Shown here piece by piece: positions 1 to 9,910 of a stretch of DNA of 15,250 nucleotides (its first letter is position 1; every line of letters starts with the position of its first letter). This stretch comes from Liolophura sinensis (lineage: Eukaryota > Mollusca > Polyplacophora > Chitonida > Chitonidae). The notes under the pieces are model-generated. The model ran no database searches and had not been told where the DNA came from. It worked only from the letters and a program-made list of their open reading frames with translations. The position numbers were made by a program, and so were the translations under genes. The stretch lies in NCBI RefSeq assembly GCF_032854445.1, contig NW_027018553.1:1-15250 (forward strand). The letters are read 5' to 3'.

Positions 1-554
1 GATTATTCATTTGTGGCTACAGCCAAAAGTATTGGTCGGAGAGCAACGCGGTTTGCACCATTCGATTTCTCGTCACAAAATACGTCGGATTAGCCTCTTA
101 CCAGCAGCATTGGAACAGTTTTTCTACTTTTGGATTTTTGCCTTGTCTTTTTGCGAATTGAATTCGGCTGCATTAACTATGTACAATCGCGACTGGTCAT
201 TACTATATTCAACTTTTCATTATAAAGTTATGTGCCCTTTCGGTAGCCCAGAGGACGTCAAATCTTTGGGCCAAGCCCATTTAACTCACCCAGCTAATGT
301 CTTACTTCTAAGTCGAAGACAAACTCAATGTCTTTATCTACATGTAGAAAAACCACACCATTTGTATATAAAAAAAACAAAAGGTACTTGATACAATCCG
401 CTGTAAACAAGTACAATTGAACACTGACCCACATCAATAAGGTGCCAAAGGATGCGCAATTGGGCCAGGCATCTCCAGCTGTTGAAAAATTGCAAATTTC
501 CTTGGTTTCCATGGAGTAAGAGCCGGTTGCTGGGCACGTGATCTTGACATCATT
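1..554 (+). repeat. Monomer 1, 554 bp, insertion-bearing, unit-18-like
   Basis: It carries AATTCGG and GAGGACGTC, a combination otherwise found only in unit 18. It is 4 bp longer than the 550-bp standard because of single extra bases near 225 (A), 239 (T), 408 (C) and 525 (G). Private changes include CAGCTAATG. An EcoRI site (GAATTC) lies at 160-165. The 126-codon frame at 11-391 exists only because of the extra bases at 225 and 239 and is not a gene. Confidence 0.95.
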
Positions 555-1110
555 GATTATTCATTTGTGGCTACAGCCAAAAGTATTGGTCGGAGAGCAA
601 CGCGGTTTGCACCATTCGATTTCTCGTCACAAAATACGTCGGATTAGTCTCTTACCAGCAGCATTGGAACAGTTTTTTCCACTTTTGGATTTTTGCCTGG
701 TCTTTTTCCTAATTGAAATCGGCTGCATTAACTATGTACAATCGCGACCTGGTCATTACTATATTCAACTTTTCATTATAAGTTATGTGCCCTTCGGTAG
801 CCCAGACGACGTCAAATCTTTGGGCCAAGCCCATTTAACTCACCCAACAAATGTCTTACTTCTAAGTCGAAGACAAACTCAATGTCTTTATCTACATGTA
901 GAAAAACCACACCATTTGGTATGTAAAAAAAAACAAAAGGTACTTGATACAATCCGCTGTAAAAAGTACAATTGAACACTGACCCACATCAATAAGGTGC
1001 CAAAGGATGCGCAATTGGGCCAGGCATCTCCAGCTGTTGAAAAATTGCAAATTTCCTTGGTTTTCCATGGAGTAAGAGCCGTTTGCTGGGCACGTGATCT
1101 TGACATCATT
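555..1110 (+). repeat. Monomer 2, 556 bp, insertion-bearing, unit-20-like
   Basis: By eye this is the same variant as unit 20 (CTTTTTCCTAATTG, GGCTGC, CCAACAAATG, GTATGTAA), plus extra bases at about 675 (T), 748 (C), 918 (G), in the A-tract (9 A against 7), 1061 (T) and 1083 (T), and one substitution (ATTAGTCTC). The 7 added bases account exactly for 556 against 549 bp. The 145-codon frame at 538-975, the longest in the window, is produced by these frame shifts and is not a gene. Confidence 0.95.
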
Positions 1111-1663
1111 GATTATTCATTTGTGGGCTACAGCCAAAAGTATTGGTCGGAGAGCAACGCGGTTTGCACCATTCGATTTCTCGTCACAAAATACGTCGGA
1201 TTAGCCTCTTACCAGCAGCATTGGAACAGTTTTTCTACTTTTGGATTTTTTGCCTTGTCTTTTTGCGAATTGAAATCGGCTACATTAACTATGTACAATC
1301 GCGAACTGGTCATTACTATATTCAACTTTTCATTATAAGTTATGTGCCCTTCCGTAGCCCAGACGACGTCAAATCTTTGGGCCAAGCCCATTTAACTCAC
1401 CCAGCAAATGTCTTACTTCTAAGTCGAAGACAAACTCAATGTCTTTATCTACATGTAGAAAAACCACACCATTTGTATATAAAAAAATTAAAAGGTACTT
1501 GATACAATCCGCTGTAAAAAGTACAATTGAACACTGACCCACATCAATAAGGTGCCAAAGGATGCGCAATTGGGCCAGGCATCTCCAGCTGTTGAAAAAT
1601 TGCAAATTTCCTTGGTTTCCATGGAGTAAGAGCCGTTGCTGGGCACGTGATCTTGACATCATT
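1111..1663 (+). repeat. Monomer 3, 553 bp, insertion-bearing
   Basis: Class markers are TTTCTAC, CCTTGTC, GCGAATTG, GGCTAC and CTTTTC, close to units 11 and 12. Three extra bases, at about 1126 (G), 1250 (T) and 1304 (A), account for 553 bp. It also has private substitutions: CTTCCGTAG near 1353, and TTAAAAGG in place of ACAAAAGG after the A-tract. The open frame at 1143-1502 is an artefact of the shifts. Confidence 0.95.
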
Positions 1664-2213
1664 GATTATTCATTTGTGGCTACAGCCAAAAGTATTGGTC
1701 GGAGAGCAACACGGTTTGTACCATTCGATTTCTCGTCACAAAATACGTCGGATTAGCCTCTTACCAGCAGCATTGGAACAGTTTTTCCACTTTTGGATTT
1801 TTGCCTGGTCATTTTGCTAATTGAAATCGGCTACATTAACTATGTACAATCGCGACTGGTCATTACTATATTCAACATTTCATTATAAGTTCTGTGCCCT
1901 TCGGTAGCCCAGACGACGTCAAATCTTTGGGCCAAGCCCATTTAACTCACCCAGCAAATGTCTTACTTCTAAGTCGAAGACAAACTCAATGTCTTTATCT
2001 ACATGTAGAAAAACCACACCATTTGTATATAAAAAAAACACAAGGTACTTGATACAACCCGCTGTAAAAAGTACAATTGAACACTGACCCACATCAATAA
2101 GGTGCCAAAGGATGCGCAATTGGGCCAGGCATCTCCAGCTGTTGAAAAATTGCAAATTTCCTTGGTTTCCATGGAGTAAGAGCCGTTGCTGGGCACGTGA
2201 TCTTGACATCATT
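1664..2213 (+). repeat. Monomer 4, 550 bp, D-like
   Basis: Markers are TTTCCAC, GGTCATTTTGC, CAACATTTC, AGTTCTG, 8 A then CACAAGG, and ACAACCCGC. It resembles class D but has ATGCGC rather than ATGAGC. Two private substitutions occur near its start: CAACACGG (1711, loss of a CpG) and TTTGTACC (1720). Confidence 0.96.
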
Positions 2214-2477
2214 GATTATTCATTTGTGGCTACAGCCAAAAGTATTGGTCGGAGAGCAACGCGGTTTGCACCATTCGATTTCTCGTCACAAAATACGTCG
2301 GATTAGCCTCTTACCAGCAGCATTGGAACAGTTTTTCCACTTTTGGATTTTTGCCTAGTCTTTTTGCTAATTGAAATCGGCTACATTAACTATGTACAAT
2401 CGCGACTGGTCATTACTATATTCAACATTTCATTATAAGTTCTGTGCCCTTCGGTAGCCCAGACGACGTCAAATCTT

Positions 2478-2490
2478 TGGGCCAAGCCCA
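2478..2490. other. Short inverted repeat TGGGC-CAA-GCCCA
   Basis: A 5-bp stem with a 3-base loop lies at offset 265. The 8-mer TTGGGCCA at its left arm recurs at offset 457 of the same unit, 193 bp away. Units 7, 11 and 13 have substitutions here, so the structure is not strictly kept. Confidence 0.4.
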
Positions 2491-2547
2491 TTTAACTCAC
2501 CCAGCAAATGTCTTACTTCTAAGTCGAAGACAAACTCAATGTCTTTA

Positions 2548-2559
2548 TCTACATGTAGA
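2548..2559. other. Perfect 12-bp palindrome TCTACATGTAGA (one per unit)
   Basis: The sequence is its own reverse complement and is unchanged in every unit where I checked it. It lies about 17 bp before the TATA-like element. It could be a dimeric protein-binding site or chance; nothing here distinguishes the two. Confidence 0.5.
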
Positions 2560-2575
2560 AAAACCACACCATTTG

Positions 2576-2588
2576 TATATAAAAAAAA
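2576..2588 (+). promoter_or_regulatory. TATA-like element plus A-tract (one per unit)
   Basis: TATATAAAA followed by an A run recurs at offset about 363 of most units; this is the copy in unit 5. Class B units and units 2 and 20 have TATGTAAAA instead. It matches a TATA box in form, but no gene or transcript can be tied to it, and A/T runs are common in satellites. The A run, 7 to 11 long, is the only length-variable site in the clean units. Confidence 0.25.
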
Positions 2589-2615
2589 CACAAGGTACTT
2601 GATACAATCCGCTGT

Positions 2616-2677
2616 AAAAAGTACAATTGAACACTGACCCACATCAATAAGGTGCCAAAGGATGCGCAATTGGGCCA
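2616..2677 (-). promoter_or_regulatory. Weak RNA polymerase III type 2 promoter-like arrangement
   Basis: On the minus strand TGGCCCAATTGC (2677-2666) fits the A-box pattern TRGCNNARYNGG except its last base. GTTCAATTG (2632-2624) fits the B-box GWTCRANNC except its last base. They start 45 bp apart, a tRNA-like spacing, and a T5 run follows at 2620-2616. The T-arm cannot pair, so this is not a tRNA. Units 8 and 11 change the B-box core. Chance is a real possibility. Confidence 0.12.
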
Positions 2678-2743
2678 GGCATCTCCAGCTGTTGAAAAAT
2701 TGCAAATTTCCTTGGTTTCCATGGAGTAAGAGCCGTTGCTGGG

Positions 2744-2749
2744 CACGTG
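2744..2749. promoter_or_regulatory. CACGTG E-box-like palindrome (one per unit)
   Basis: CACGTG lies at offset 531 within GGGCACGTGATC and is present in all units examined. This is the core bound by many bHLH proteins, including budding-yeast Cbf1 at CDEI; a six-base match alone does not show that it is used. Confidence 0.2.
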
Positions 2750-2763
2750 ATCTTGACATCATT

Positions 2764-3312
2764 GATTATTCATTTGTGGCTACAGCCAAAAGTATTGGTC
2801 GGAGAGCAACGCGGTTTGCACCATTCGATTTCTCGTCACAAAATACGTCGGATTAGCCTCTTACCAGCAGCATTGGAACAGTTTTTCCACTTTTGGATTT
2901 TTGCCTGGTCTTTTTGCTAATTGAAATCGGCTACATTAACTATGTACAATCGCGACTGGTCATTACTATATTCAACATTTCATTATAAGTTATGTGCCCT
3001 TCGGTAGCCCAGACGACGTCAAATCTTTGGGCCAAGCCCATTTAACTCACCCAGCAAATGTCTTACTTCTAAGTCGAAGAAAAACTCAATGTCTTTATCT
3101 ACATGTAGAAAAACCACACCATTTGTATATAAAAAAACACAAGGTACTTGATACAGTCCGCTGTAAAAAGTACAATTGAACACTGACCCACATCAATAAG
3201 GCGCCAAAAGATGCGCAATTGGGCCAGGCATCTCCAGCTGTTGAAAAATTGCAAATTTCTATGGTTTCCATGGAGTAAGAGCCGTTGCTGGGCACGTGAT
3301 CTTGACATCATT
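2764..3312 (+). repeat. Monomer 6, 549 bp, class A
   Basis: It carries the linked 3' block of class A: ACAGTCCGC, GGCGCCAAAAG and TTTCTATGG. The A-tract is 7 A, giving 549 bp. One private substitution gives CGAAGAAAAAC. It is followed by a class B unit. Confidence 0.97.
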
Positions 3313-3862
3313 GATTATTCATTTGTGGCTACAGCCAAAAGTATTGGTCGGAGAGCAACGCGGTTTGCACCATTCGATTTCTCGTCACAAAATACGTCGG
3401 ATTAGCCTCTTACCAGCAGCATTGGAACAGTTTTTCTACTTTTGGATTTTTGCCTGGTCTTTTTGCTAATTGAAATCGGCTGCATTAACTATGTACAATC
3501 GCGACTGGTCATTACTATATTCAACTTTTCATTATAAGTTATGTGCCCTTCGGTAGCCCAGACGACGTCAAATCTTTGGGCAAAGCCCATTTAACTAACC
3601 CAACAAATGTCTTACTTCTAAGTCGAAGACAAACTCAATGTCTTTATCTACATGTAGAAAAACCCCACCATTTGTATGTAAAAAAAACAAAAGGTACTTG
3701 ATACAATCCGCTGTAAAAAGAACAATTGAACACTGACCCACATCAATAAGGTGCCAAAGGATGCGCAATTGGGCCAGGCATCTCCAGCTGTTGAAAAATT
3801 GCAAATTTCCTTGGTTTCCATGGAGTAAGAGCCGTTGCTGGGCACGTGATCTTGACATCATT
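3313..3862 (+). repeat. Monomer 7, 550 bp, class B
   Basis: Markers are TTTCTAC, GGCTGC, CTTTTC, CTAACCCAACAAATG, AACCCCACC, GTATGTAA and 8 A then CAAAAGG. The CTAACC change puts a stop in the minus-strand frame that stays open in other classes. Private changes are GGGCAAAGCC and AAAAGAACAATT. Confidence 0.97.
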
Positions 3863-4411
3863 GATTATTCATTTGTGGCTACAGCCAAAAGTATTGGTCG
3901 GAGAGCAACGCGGTTTGCACCATTCGATTTCTCGTCACAAAATACGTCGGATTAGCCTCTTACCAGCAGCATTGGAACAGTTTTTCCACTTTTGGATTTT
4001 TGCCTGGTCATTTTGCGAATTGAAATCGGCTACATTAACTATGTACAATCGCGACTGGTCATTACTATATTCAACTTTTCATTATAAGTTATGTGCCCTT
4101 CGGTAGCCCAGACGACGTCAAATCTTTGGGCCAAGCCCATTTAACTCACCCAACAAATGTCTTACTTCTAAGTCGAAGACAAACTCAATATCTTTATCTA
4201 CATGTAGAAAAACCACACCATTTGTATATAAAAAAACACAAGGTACTTAATACAACCCGCTGTAAAAAGTACAATTAAACACTGACCCACATCAATAAGG
4301 TGCCAAAGGATGCGCAATTGGGCCAGGCATCTCCAGCTGTTGAAAAATTGCAAATTTCCTTGGTTTCCATGGAGTAAGAGCCGTTGCTGGGCACGTGATC
4401 TTGACATCATT
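3863..4411 (+). repeat. Monomer 8, 549 bp, mosaic
   Basis: The 5' half has GGTCATTTTGCG, shared with unit 17. The 3' half has ACAACCCGC and CAATTAAAC (G to A at 4277), the latter shared only with unit 11. Private changes are CTCAATATC and TACTTAATAC. The A-tract is 7 A. Confidence 0.96.
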
Positions 4412-4960
4412 GATTATTCATTTGTGGCTACAGCCAAAAGTATTGGTCGGAGAGCAACGCGGTTTGCACCATTCGATTTCTCGTCACAAAATACGTCGGA
4501 TTAGCCTCTTACCAGCAGCATTGGAACAGTTTTTCCACTTTTGGATTTTTGCCTGGTCTTTTTGCTTATTGAAATCGGCTACATTAACTATGTACAATCG
4601 CGACTGGTCATTACTATATTCAACATTTCATTATAAGTTATGTGCCCTTCGGTAGCCCAGACGACGTCAAATCTTTGGGCCAAGCCCATTTAACTCACCC
4701 AGCAAATGTCTTACTTCTAAGTCGAAGACAAACTCAATGTCTTTATCTACATGTAGAAAAACCACACCATTTGTATATAAAAAAACACAAGGTACTTGAT
4801 ACAGTCCGCTGTAAAAAGTACAATTGAACACTGACCCACATCAATAAGGCGCCAAAAGATGCGCAATTGGGCCAGGCATCTCCAGCTGTTGAAAAATTGC
4901 AAATTTCTATGGTTTCCATGGAGTAAGAGCCGTTGCTGGGCACGTGATCTTGACATCATT
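4412..4960 (+). repeat. Monomer 9, 549 bp, class A
   Basis: It has the full class A 3' block and a 7-A tract, like unit 6. A private substitution gives GCTTATTG. It is followed by a unit with a B-type 5' half. Confidence 0.97.
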
Positions 4961-5511
4961 GATTATTCATTTGTGGCTACAGCCAAAAGTATTGGTCGGA
5001 GAGCAACGCGGTTTGCACCATTCGATTTCTCGTCACAAAATACGTCGGATTAGCCTCTTACCAGCAGCATTGGAACAGTTTTTCTACTTTTGGATTTTTG
5101 CCTGGTCTTTTTGCTAATTGAAATCGGCTGCATTAACTATGTACAATCGCGACTGGTCATTACTATATTCAACTTTTCATTATAAGTTATGTGCCCTTCG
5201 GTAGCCCAGACGACGTCAAATCTTTGGGCCAAGCCCATTTAACTCACCCAGCAAATGTCTTACTTCTAAGTCGAAGACAAACTCAATGTCTTTATCTACA
5301 TGTAGAAAAACCACACCATTTGTATATAAAAAAAAACACAAGGTGCTTGATACAACCCGCTGTAAAAAGTACAATTGAACACTGACCCACATCAATAAGG
5401 TGCCAAAGGATGCGCAATTGGGCCAGGCATCTCCAGCTGTTGAAAAATTGCAAATTTCCTTGGTTTCCATGGAGTAAGAGCCGTTGCTGGGCACGTGATC
5501 TTGACATCATT
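4961..5511 (+). repeat. Monomer 10, 551 bp, B 5' half with another 3' half
   Basis: The 5' half is B-type (TTTCTAC, GGCTGC, CTTTTC). The 3' half has CAGCAAATG, GTATAT, CACAAGG and ACAACCCGC, as in units 4 and 11. The A-tract is 9 A, giving 551 bp. GGTGCTTG near 5345 is shared only with unit 26. Confidence 0.96.
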
Positions 5512-6061
5512 GATTATTCATTTGTGGCTACAGCCAAAAGTATTGGTCGGAGAGCAACGCGGTTTGCACCATTCGATTTCTCGTCACAAAATACGTCGGA
5601 TTAGCCTCTTACCAGCAGCATTGGAACAGTTTTTCTACTTTTGGATTTTTACCTTGTCTTTTTGCGAATTGAAATCGGCTACATTAACTATGTACAATCG
5701 CGACTGGTCATTACTATATTCAACTTTTCATTATAAGTTATGTGCCCTTCGGTAGCCCAGACGACGTCAAATCTTTGGGCCCAGCCCATTTAACTCACCC
5801 AGCAAATGTCTTACTTCTAAGTCGAAGACAAACTCAATGTCTTTATCTACATGTAGAAAAACCACACCATTTGTATATAAAAAAAACACAAGGTACTTGA
5901 TACAACCCGCTGTAAAAAGTACAATTAAACACTGACCCACATCAATAAGGTGCCAAAGGATGCGCAATTGGGCCAGGCATCTCCAGCTGTTGAAAAATTG
6001 CAAATTTCCTTGGTTTCCATGGAGTAAGAGCCGTTGCTGGGCACGTGATCTTGACATCATT
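5512..6061 (+). repeat. Monomer 11, 550 bp
   Basis: Markers are TTTCTAC, CCTTGTC, GCGAATTG, GGCTAC, CTTTTC, CACAAGG, ACAACCCGC and CAATTAAAC (5927, shared with unit 8). Private changes are TTTTTACC and GGGCCCAGCC; the latter alters the small inverted repeat described under unit 5. Confidence 0.96.
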
Positions 6062-6611
6062 TATTATTTATTTGTGGCTACAGCCAAAAGTATTGGTCGG
6101 AGAGCAACGCGGTTTGCACCATTCGATTTCTCGTCACAAAATACGTCGGATTAGCCTCTTACCAGCAGCATTGGAACAGTTTTTCTACTTTTGGATTTTT
6201 GCCTTGTCTTTTTGCGAATTGAAATCGGCTACATTAACTATGTACAATCGCGACTGGTTATTACTATATTCAACTTTTCATTATAAGTTATGTGCCCTTC
6301 GGTAGCCCAGACGACGTCCAATTTTTGGGCCAAGCCCATTTAACTCACCCAGCAAATGTCTTACTTCTAAGTCGAAGACAAACTCAATGTCTTTATCTAC
6401 ATGTAGAAAAACCACACCATTTGTATATAAAAAAAACAAAAGGTACTTGATACAATCCGCTGTAAAAAGTACAATTGAACACTGACCCACATCAATAAGG
6501 TGCCAAAGGATGCGCAATTGGGCCAGGCATCTCCAGCTGTTGAAAAATTGCAAATTTCCTTGGTTTCCATGGATGAAGAGCCGTTGCTGGGCACGTGATC
6601 TTGACATCATT
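6062..6611 (+). repeat. Monomer 12, 550 bp, GGATGAAG variant
   Basis: The unit begins TATTATTTAT instead of GATTATTCAT. It carries GGTTATT, GACGTCCAAT, CAAAAGG, ACAATCCGC and the two-base change GGATGAAG (6571-6578) in place of GGAGTAAG. The 3' two thirds are shared with unit 17. Confidence 0.96.
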
Positions 6612-7160
6612 GATTATTCATTTGTGGCTACAGCCAAAAGTATTGGTCGGAGAGCAACGCGGTTTGCACCATTCGATTTCTCGTCACAAAATACGTCGGA
6701 TTAGCCTCTTACCAGCAGCATTGGAACAGTTTTTCCACTTTTGGATTTTTGCCTGGTCTTTTTGCGAATTGAAATCGGCTACATTAACTATGTACAATCG
6801 CGACTGGTCATTACTATATTCAACATTTCATTATAAGTTATGTGCCCTTCGGTAGCCCAGACGACGTCAAATCTTTGGGCCAAACCCATTTAACTCACCC
6901 AGCAAATGTCTTACTTCTAAGTCGAAGACAAACTCAATGTCTTTATCTACATGTAGAAAAACCACACCATTTGTATATAAAAAAACACAAGGTACTTGAT
7001 ACAGTCCGCTGTAAAAAGTACAATTGAACACTGACCCACATCAATAAGGCGCCAAAAGATGCGCAATTGGGCCAGGCATCTCCAGCTGTTGAAAAATTGC
7101 AAATTTCTATGGTTTCCATGGAGTAAGAGCCGTTGCTGGGCACGTGATCTTGACATCATT
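6612..7160 (+). repeat. Monomer 13, 549 bp, class A
   Basis: It has the full class A 3' block with a 7-A tract. The 5' half has GCGAATTG, unlike the other class A units. A private change gives CCAAACCCAT. It is followed by a class B unit. Confidence 0.97.
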
Positions 7161-7710
7161 GATTATTCATTTGTGGCTACAGCCAAAAGTATTGGTCGGA
7201 GAGCAACGCGGTTTGCACCATTCGATTTCTCGTCACAAAATACGTCGGATTAGCCTCTTACCAGCAGCATTGGAACAGTTTTTCTACTTTTGGATTTTTG
7301 CCTGGTCTTTTTGCTAATTGAAATCGGCTGCATTAACTATGTACAATCGCGACTGGTTATTACTATATTCAACTTTTCATTATAAGTTATGTGCCCTTCG
7401 GTAGCCCAGACGACTTCAAATCTTTGGGCCAAGCCCATTTAACTAACCCAACAAATGTCTTACTTCTAAGTCGAAGACAAACTCAATGTCTTTATCTACA
7501 TGTAGAAAAACCCCACTATTTGTATGTAAAAAAAACAAAAGGTACTTGATACAATCCGCTGTAAAAAGTACAATTGAACACTGACCCACATCAATAAGGT
7601 GCCAAAGGATGCGCAATTGGGCCAGGCATCTCCAGCTGTTGAAAAATTGCAAATTTCCTTGGTTTCCATGGAGTAAGAGCCGTTGCTGGGCACGTGATCT
7701 TGACATCATT
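7161..7710 (+). repeat. Monomer 14, 550 bp, class B
   Basis: Markers are GGCTGC, GGTTATT, GACTTCAAAT (which destroys the GACGTC palindrome), CTAACCCAACAAATG, CCCCACTATT and GTATGTAA. It is nearly the same as units 16 and 22 but keeps TATAAGTT where they have TATGAGTT. Confidence 0.97.
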
Positions 7711-8260
7711 GATTATTTATTTGTGGCTACAGCCAAAAGTATTGGTCGGAGAGCAACGCGGTTTGCACCATTCGATTTCTCGTCACAAAATACGTCGGAT
7801 TAGCCTCTTACCAGCAGCATTGGAACAGTTTTTCCACTTTTGGATTTTTGCCTGGTCATCTTGCTAATTGAAATCGGCTACATTAACTATGTACAATCGC
7901 GACTGGTCATTACTATATTCAACATTTCATTATAAGTTCTGTGCCCTTCGGTAGCCCAGACGACGTCAAATCTTTGGGCCAAGCCCATTTAACTCACCCA
8001 GCAAATGTCTTACTTCTAAGTCGAAGACAAACTCAATGTCTTTATCTACATGTAGAAAAACCACACCATTTGTATATAAAAAAAACACAAGGTACTTGAT
8101 ACAACCCGCTGTAAAAAGTACAATTGAACACTGACCCACATCAATAAGGTGCCAAAGGATGAGCAATTGGGCCAGGCATCTCCAGCTGTTGAAAAATTGC
8201 AAATTTCCTTGGTTTCCATGGAGTAAGAGCCGTTGCTGGGCACGTGATCTTGACATCATT
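7711..8260 (+). repeat. Monomer 15, 550 bp, class D
   Basis: Markers are GGTCATCTTGC, CAACATTTC, AGTTCTG, CACAAGG, ACAACCCGC and ATGAGCAATTG. By eye it equals units 23 and 25 over the whole unit except for GATTATTTAT at its start. Confidence 0.97.
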
Positions 8261-8810
8261 GATTATTCATTTGTGGCTACAGCCAAAAGTATTGGTCGGA
8301 GAGCAACGCGGTTTGCACCATTCGATTTCTCGTCACAAAATACGTCGGATTAGCCTCTTACCAGCAGCATTGGAACAGTTTTTCTACTTTTGGATTTTTG
8401 CCTGGTCTTTTTGCTAATTGAAATCGGCTGCATTAACTATGTACAATCGCGACTGGTTATTACTATATTCAACTTTTCATTATGAGTTATGTGCCCTTCG
8501 GTAGCCCAGACGACTTCAAATCTTTGGGCCAAGCCCATTTAACTAACCCAACAAATGTCTTACTTCTAAGTCGAAGACAAACTCAATGTCTTTATCTACA
8601 TGTAGAAAAACCCCACTATTTGTATGTAAAAAAAACAAAAGGTACTTGATACAATCCGCTGTAAAAAGTACAATTGAACACTGACCCACATCAATAAGGT
8701 GCCAAAGGATGCGCAATTGGGCCAGGCATCTCCAGCTGTTGAAAAATTGCAAATTTCCTTGGTTTCCATGGAGTAAGAGCCGTTGCTGGGCACGTGATCT
8801 TGACATCATT
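8261..8810 (+). repeat. Monomer 16, 550 bp, class B
   Basis: By eye this is identical to unit 22: GGCTGC, GGTTATT, TATGAGTTATG, GACTTCAAAT, CTAACCCAAC, CCCCACTATT and GTATGTAA. Here it follows a class D unit rather than a class A unit. Confidence 0.97.
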
Positions 8811-9360
8811 GATTATTCATTTGTGGCTACAGCCAAAAGTATTGGTCGGAGAGCAACGCGGTTTGCACCATTCGATTTCTCGTCACAAAATACGTCGGAT
8901 TAGCCTCTTACCAGCAGCATTGGAACAGTTTTTCCACTTTTGGATTTTTGCCTGGTCATTTTGCGAATTGAAATCGGCTACATTAACTATGTACAATCGC
9001 GACTGGTTATTACTATATTCAACTTTTCATTATAAGTTATGTGCCCTTCGGTAGCCCAGACGACGTCCAATCTTTGGGCCAAGCCCATTTAACTCACCCA
9101 GCAAATGTCTTACTTCTAAGTCGAAGACAAACTCAATGTCTTTATCTACATGTAGAAAAACCACACCATTTGTATATAAAAAAAACAAAAGGTACTTGAT
9201 ACAATCCGCTGTAAAAAGTACAATTGAACACTGACCCACATCAATAAGGTGCCAAAGGATGCGCAATTGGGCCAGGCATCTCCAGCTGTTGAAAAATTGC
9301 AAATTTCCTTGGTTTCCATGGATGAAGAGCCGTTGCTGGGCACGTGATCTTGACATCATT
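8811..9360 (+). repeat. Monomer 17, 550 bp, mosaic of unit-8-like and unit-12-like parts
   Basis: The 5' part has TTTCCAC and GGTCATTTTGCG as in unit 8. From about offset 200 it has GGTTATT, GACGTCCAAT, CAAAAGG and GGATGAAG (9320-9327) as in unit 12. The switch point lies roughly between offsets 160 and 205. Confidence 0.96.
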
Positions 9361-9910
9361 GATTATTCATTTGTGGCTACAGCCAAAAGTATTGGTCGGA
9401 GAGCAACGCGGTTTGCACCATTCGATTTCTCGTCACAAAATACGTCGGATTAGCCTCTTACCAGCAGCATTGGAACAGTTTTTCTACTTTTGGATTTTTG
9501 CCTTGTCTTTTTGCGAATTGAATTCGGCTACATTAACTATGTACAATCGCGACTGGTCATTACTATATTCAACTTTTCATTATAAGTTATGTGCCCTTCG
9601 GTAGCCCAGAGGACGTCAAATCTTTGGGCCAAGCCCATTTAACTCACCCAGCAAATGTCTTACCTCTAAGTCGAAGACAAACTCAATGTCTTTATCTACA
9701 TGTAGAAAAACCACACCATTTGTATATAAAAAAAACAAAAGGTACTTGATACAATCCGCTGTAAAAAGTACAATTGAACACTGACCCACATCAATAAGGT
9801 GCCAAAGGATGCGCAATTGGGCCAGGCATCTCCAGCTGTTGAAAAATTGCAAATTTCCTTGGTTTCCATGGAGTAAGAGCCGTTGCTGGGCACGTGATCT
9901 TGACATCATT
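9361..9910 (+). repeat. Monomer 18, 550 bp, EcoRI-bearing variant
   Basis: It has AATTCGG, creating GAATTC at 9520-9525, and GAGGACGTC, both otherwise found only in unit 1. A private change gives CTTACCTCT. It is the clean counterpart of unit 1, without the extra bases. Confidence 0.97.

Larger units (their letters stand above)
2214..2763 (+). repeat. Monomer 5, 550 bp, used as reference unit
   Basis: Markers are TTTCCAC, CCTAGTC (private), GCTAATTG, CAACATTTC, AGTTCTG, CAGCAAATG, 8 A then CACAAGG, and ACAATCCGC. It has about 41% G+C and 18 CpG by hand count. The sub-unit motifs listed separately are placed on this copy; the same positions recur in nearly all units. Confidence 0.97.

Noticed and set aside
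11-391. 126-codon plus-strand open frame in unit 1
   Set aside because: It depends on the extra A near 225 and extra T near 239. Other units stop earlier in the same frame.
538-975. 145-codon plus-strand open frame, longest in the window
   Set aside because: It exists only because of one-base insertions in unit 2. The same region in unit 20, the clean counterpart, is not open over this length, and no domain is recognisable.
2223-2285. tRNA-like start on the plus strand (TGGCTACAGCC with ATTCGATTTC)
   Set aside because: Both boxes miss two or more consensus positions and no cloverleaf can be formed.
2400-2436. Possible spliced-leader RNA repeat (arrays of this size occur in kinetoplastids); AACTA and TACTATATT lie about 36 bp apart
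   Set aside because: The matching stretch is short, no GT splice donor follows it, and I see no plausible downstream snRNA-like structure or Sm site.
2469-2590. Reverse-transcriptase-like motif in the minus-strand frame (FLHVDKDIEF)
   Set aside because: It resembles the RT catalytic motif only loosely, lacks the paired aspartates, and no other RT, integrase or protease motif occurs in the unit.
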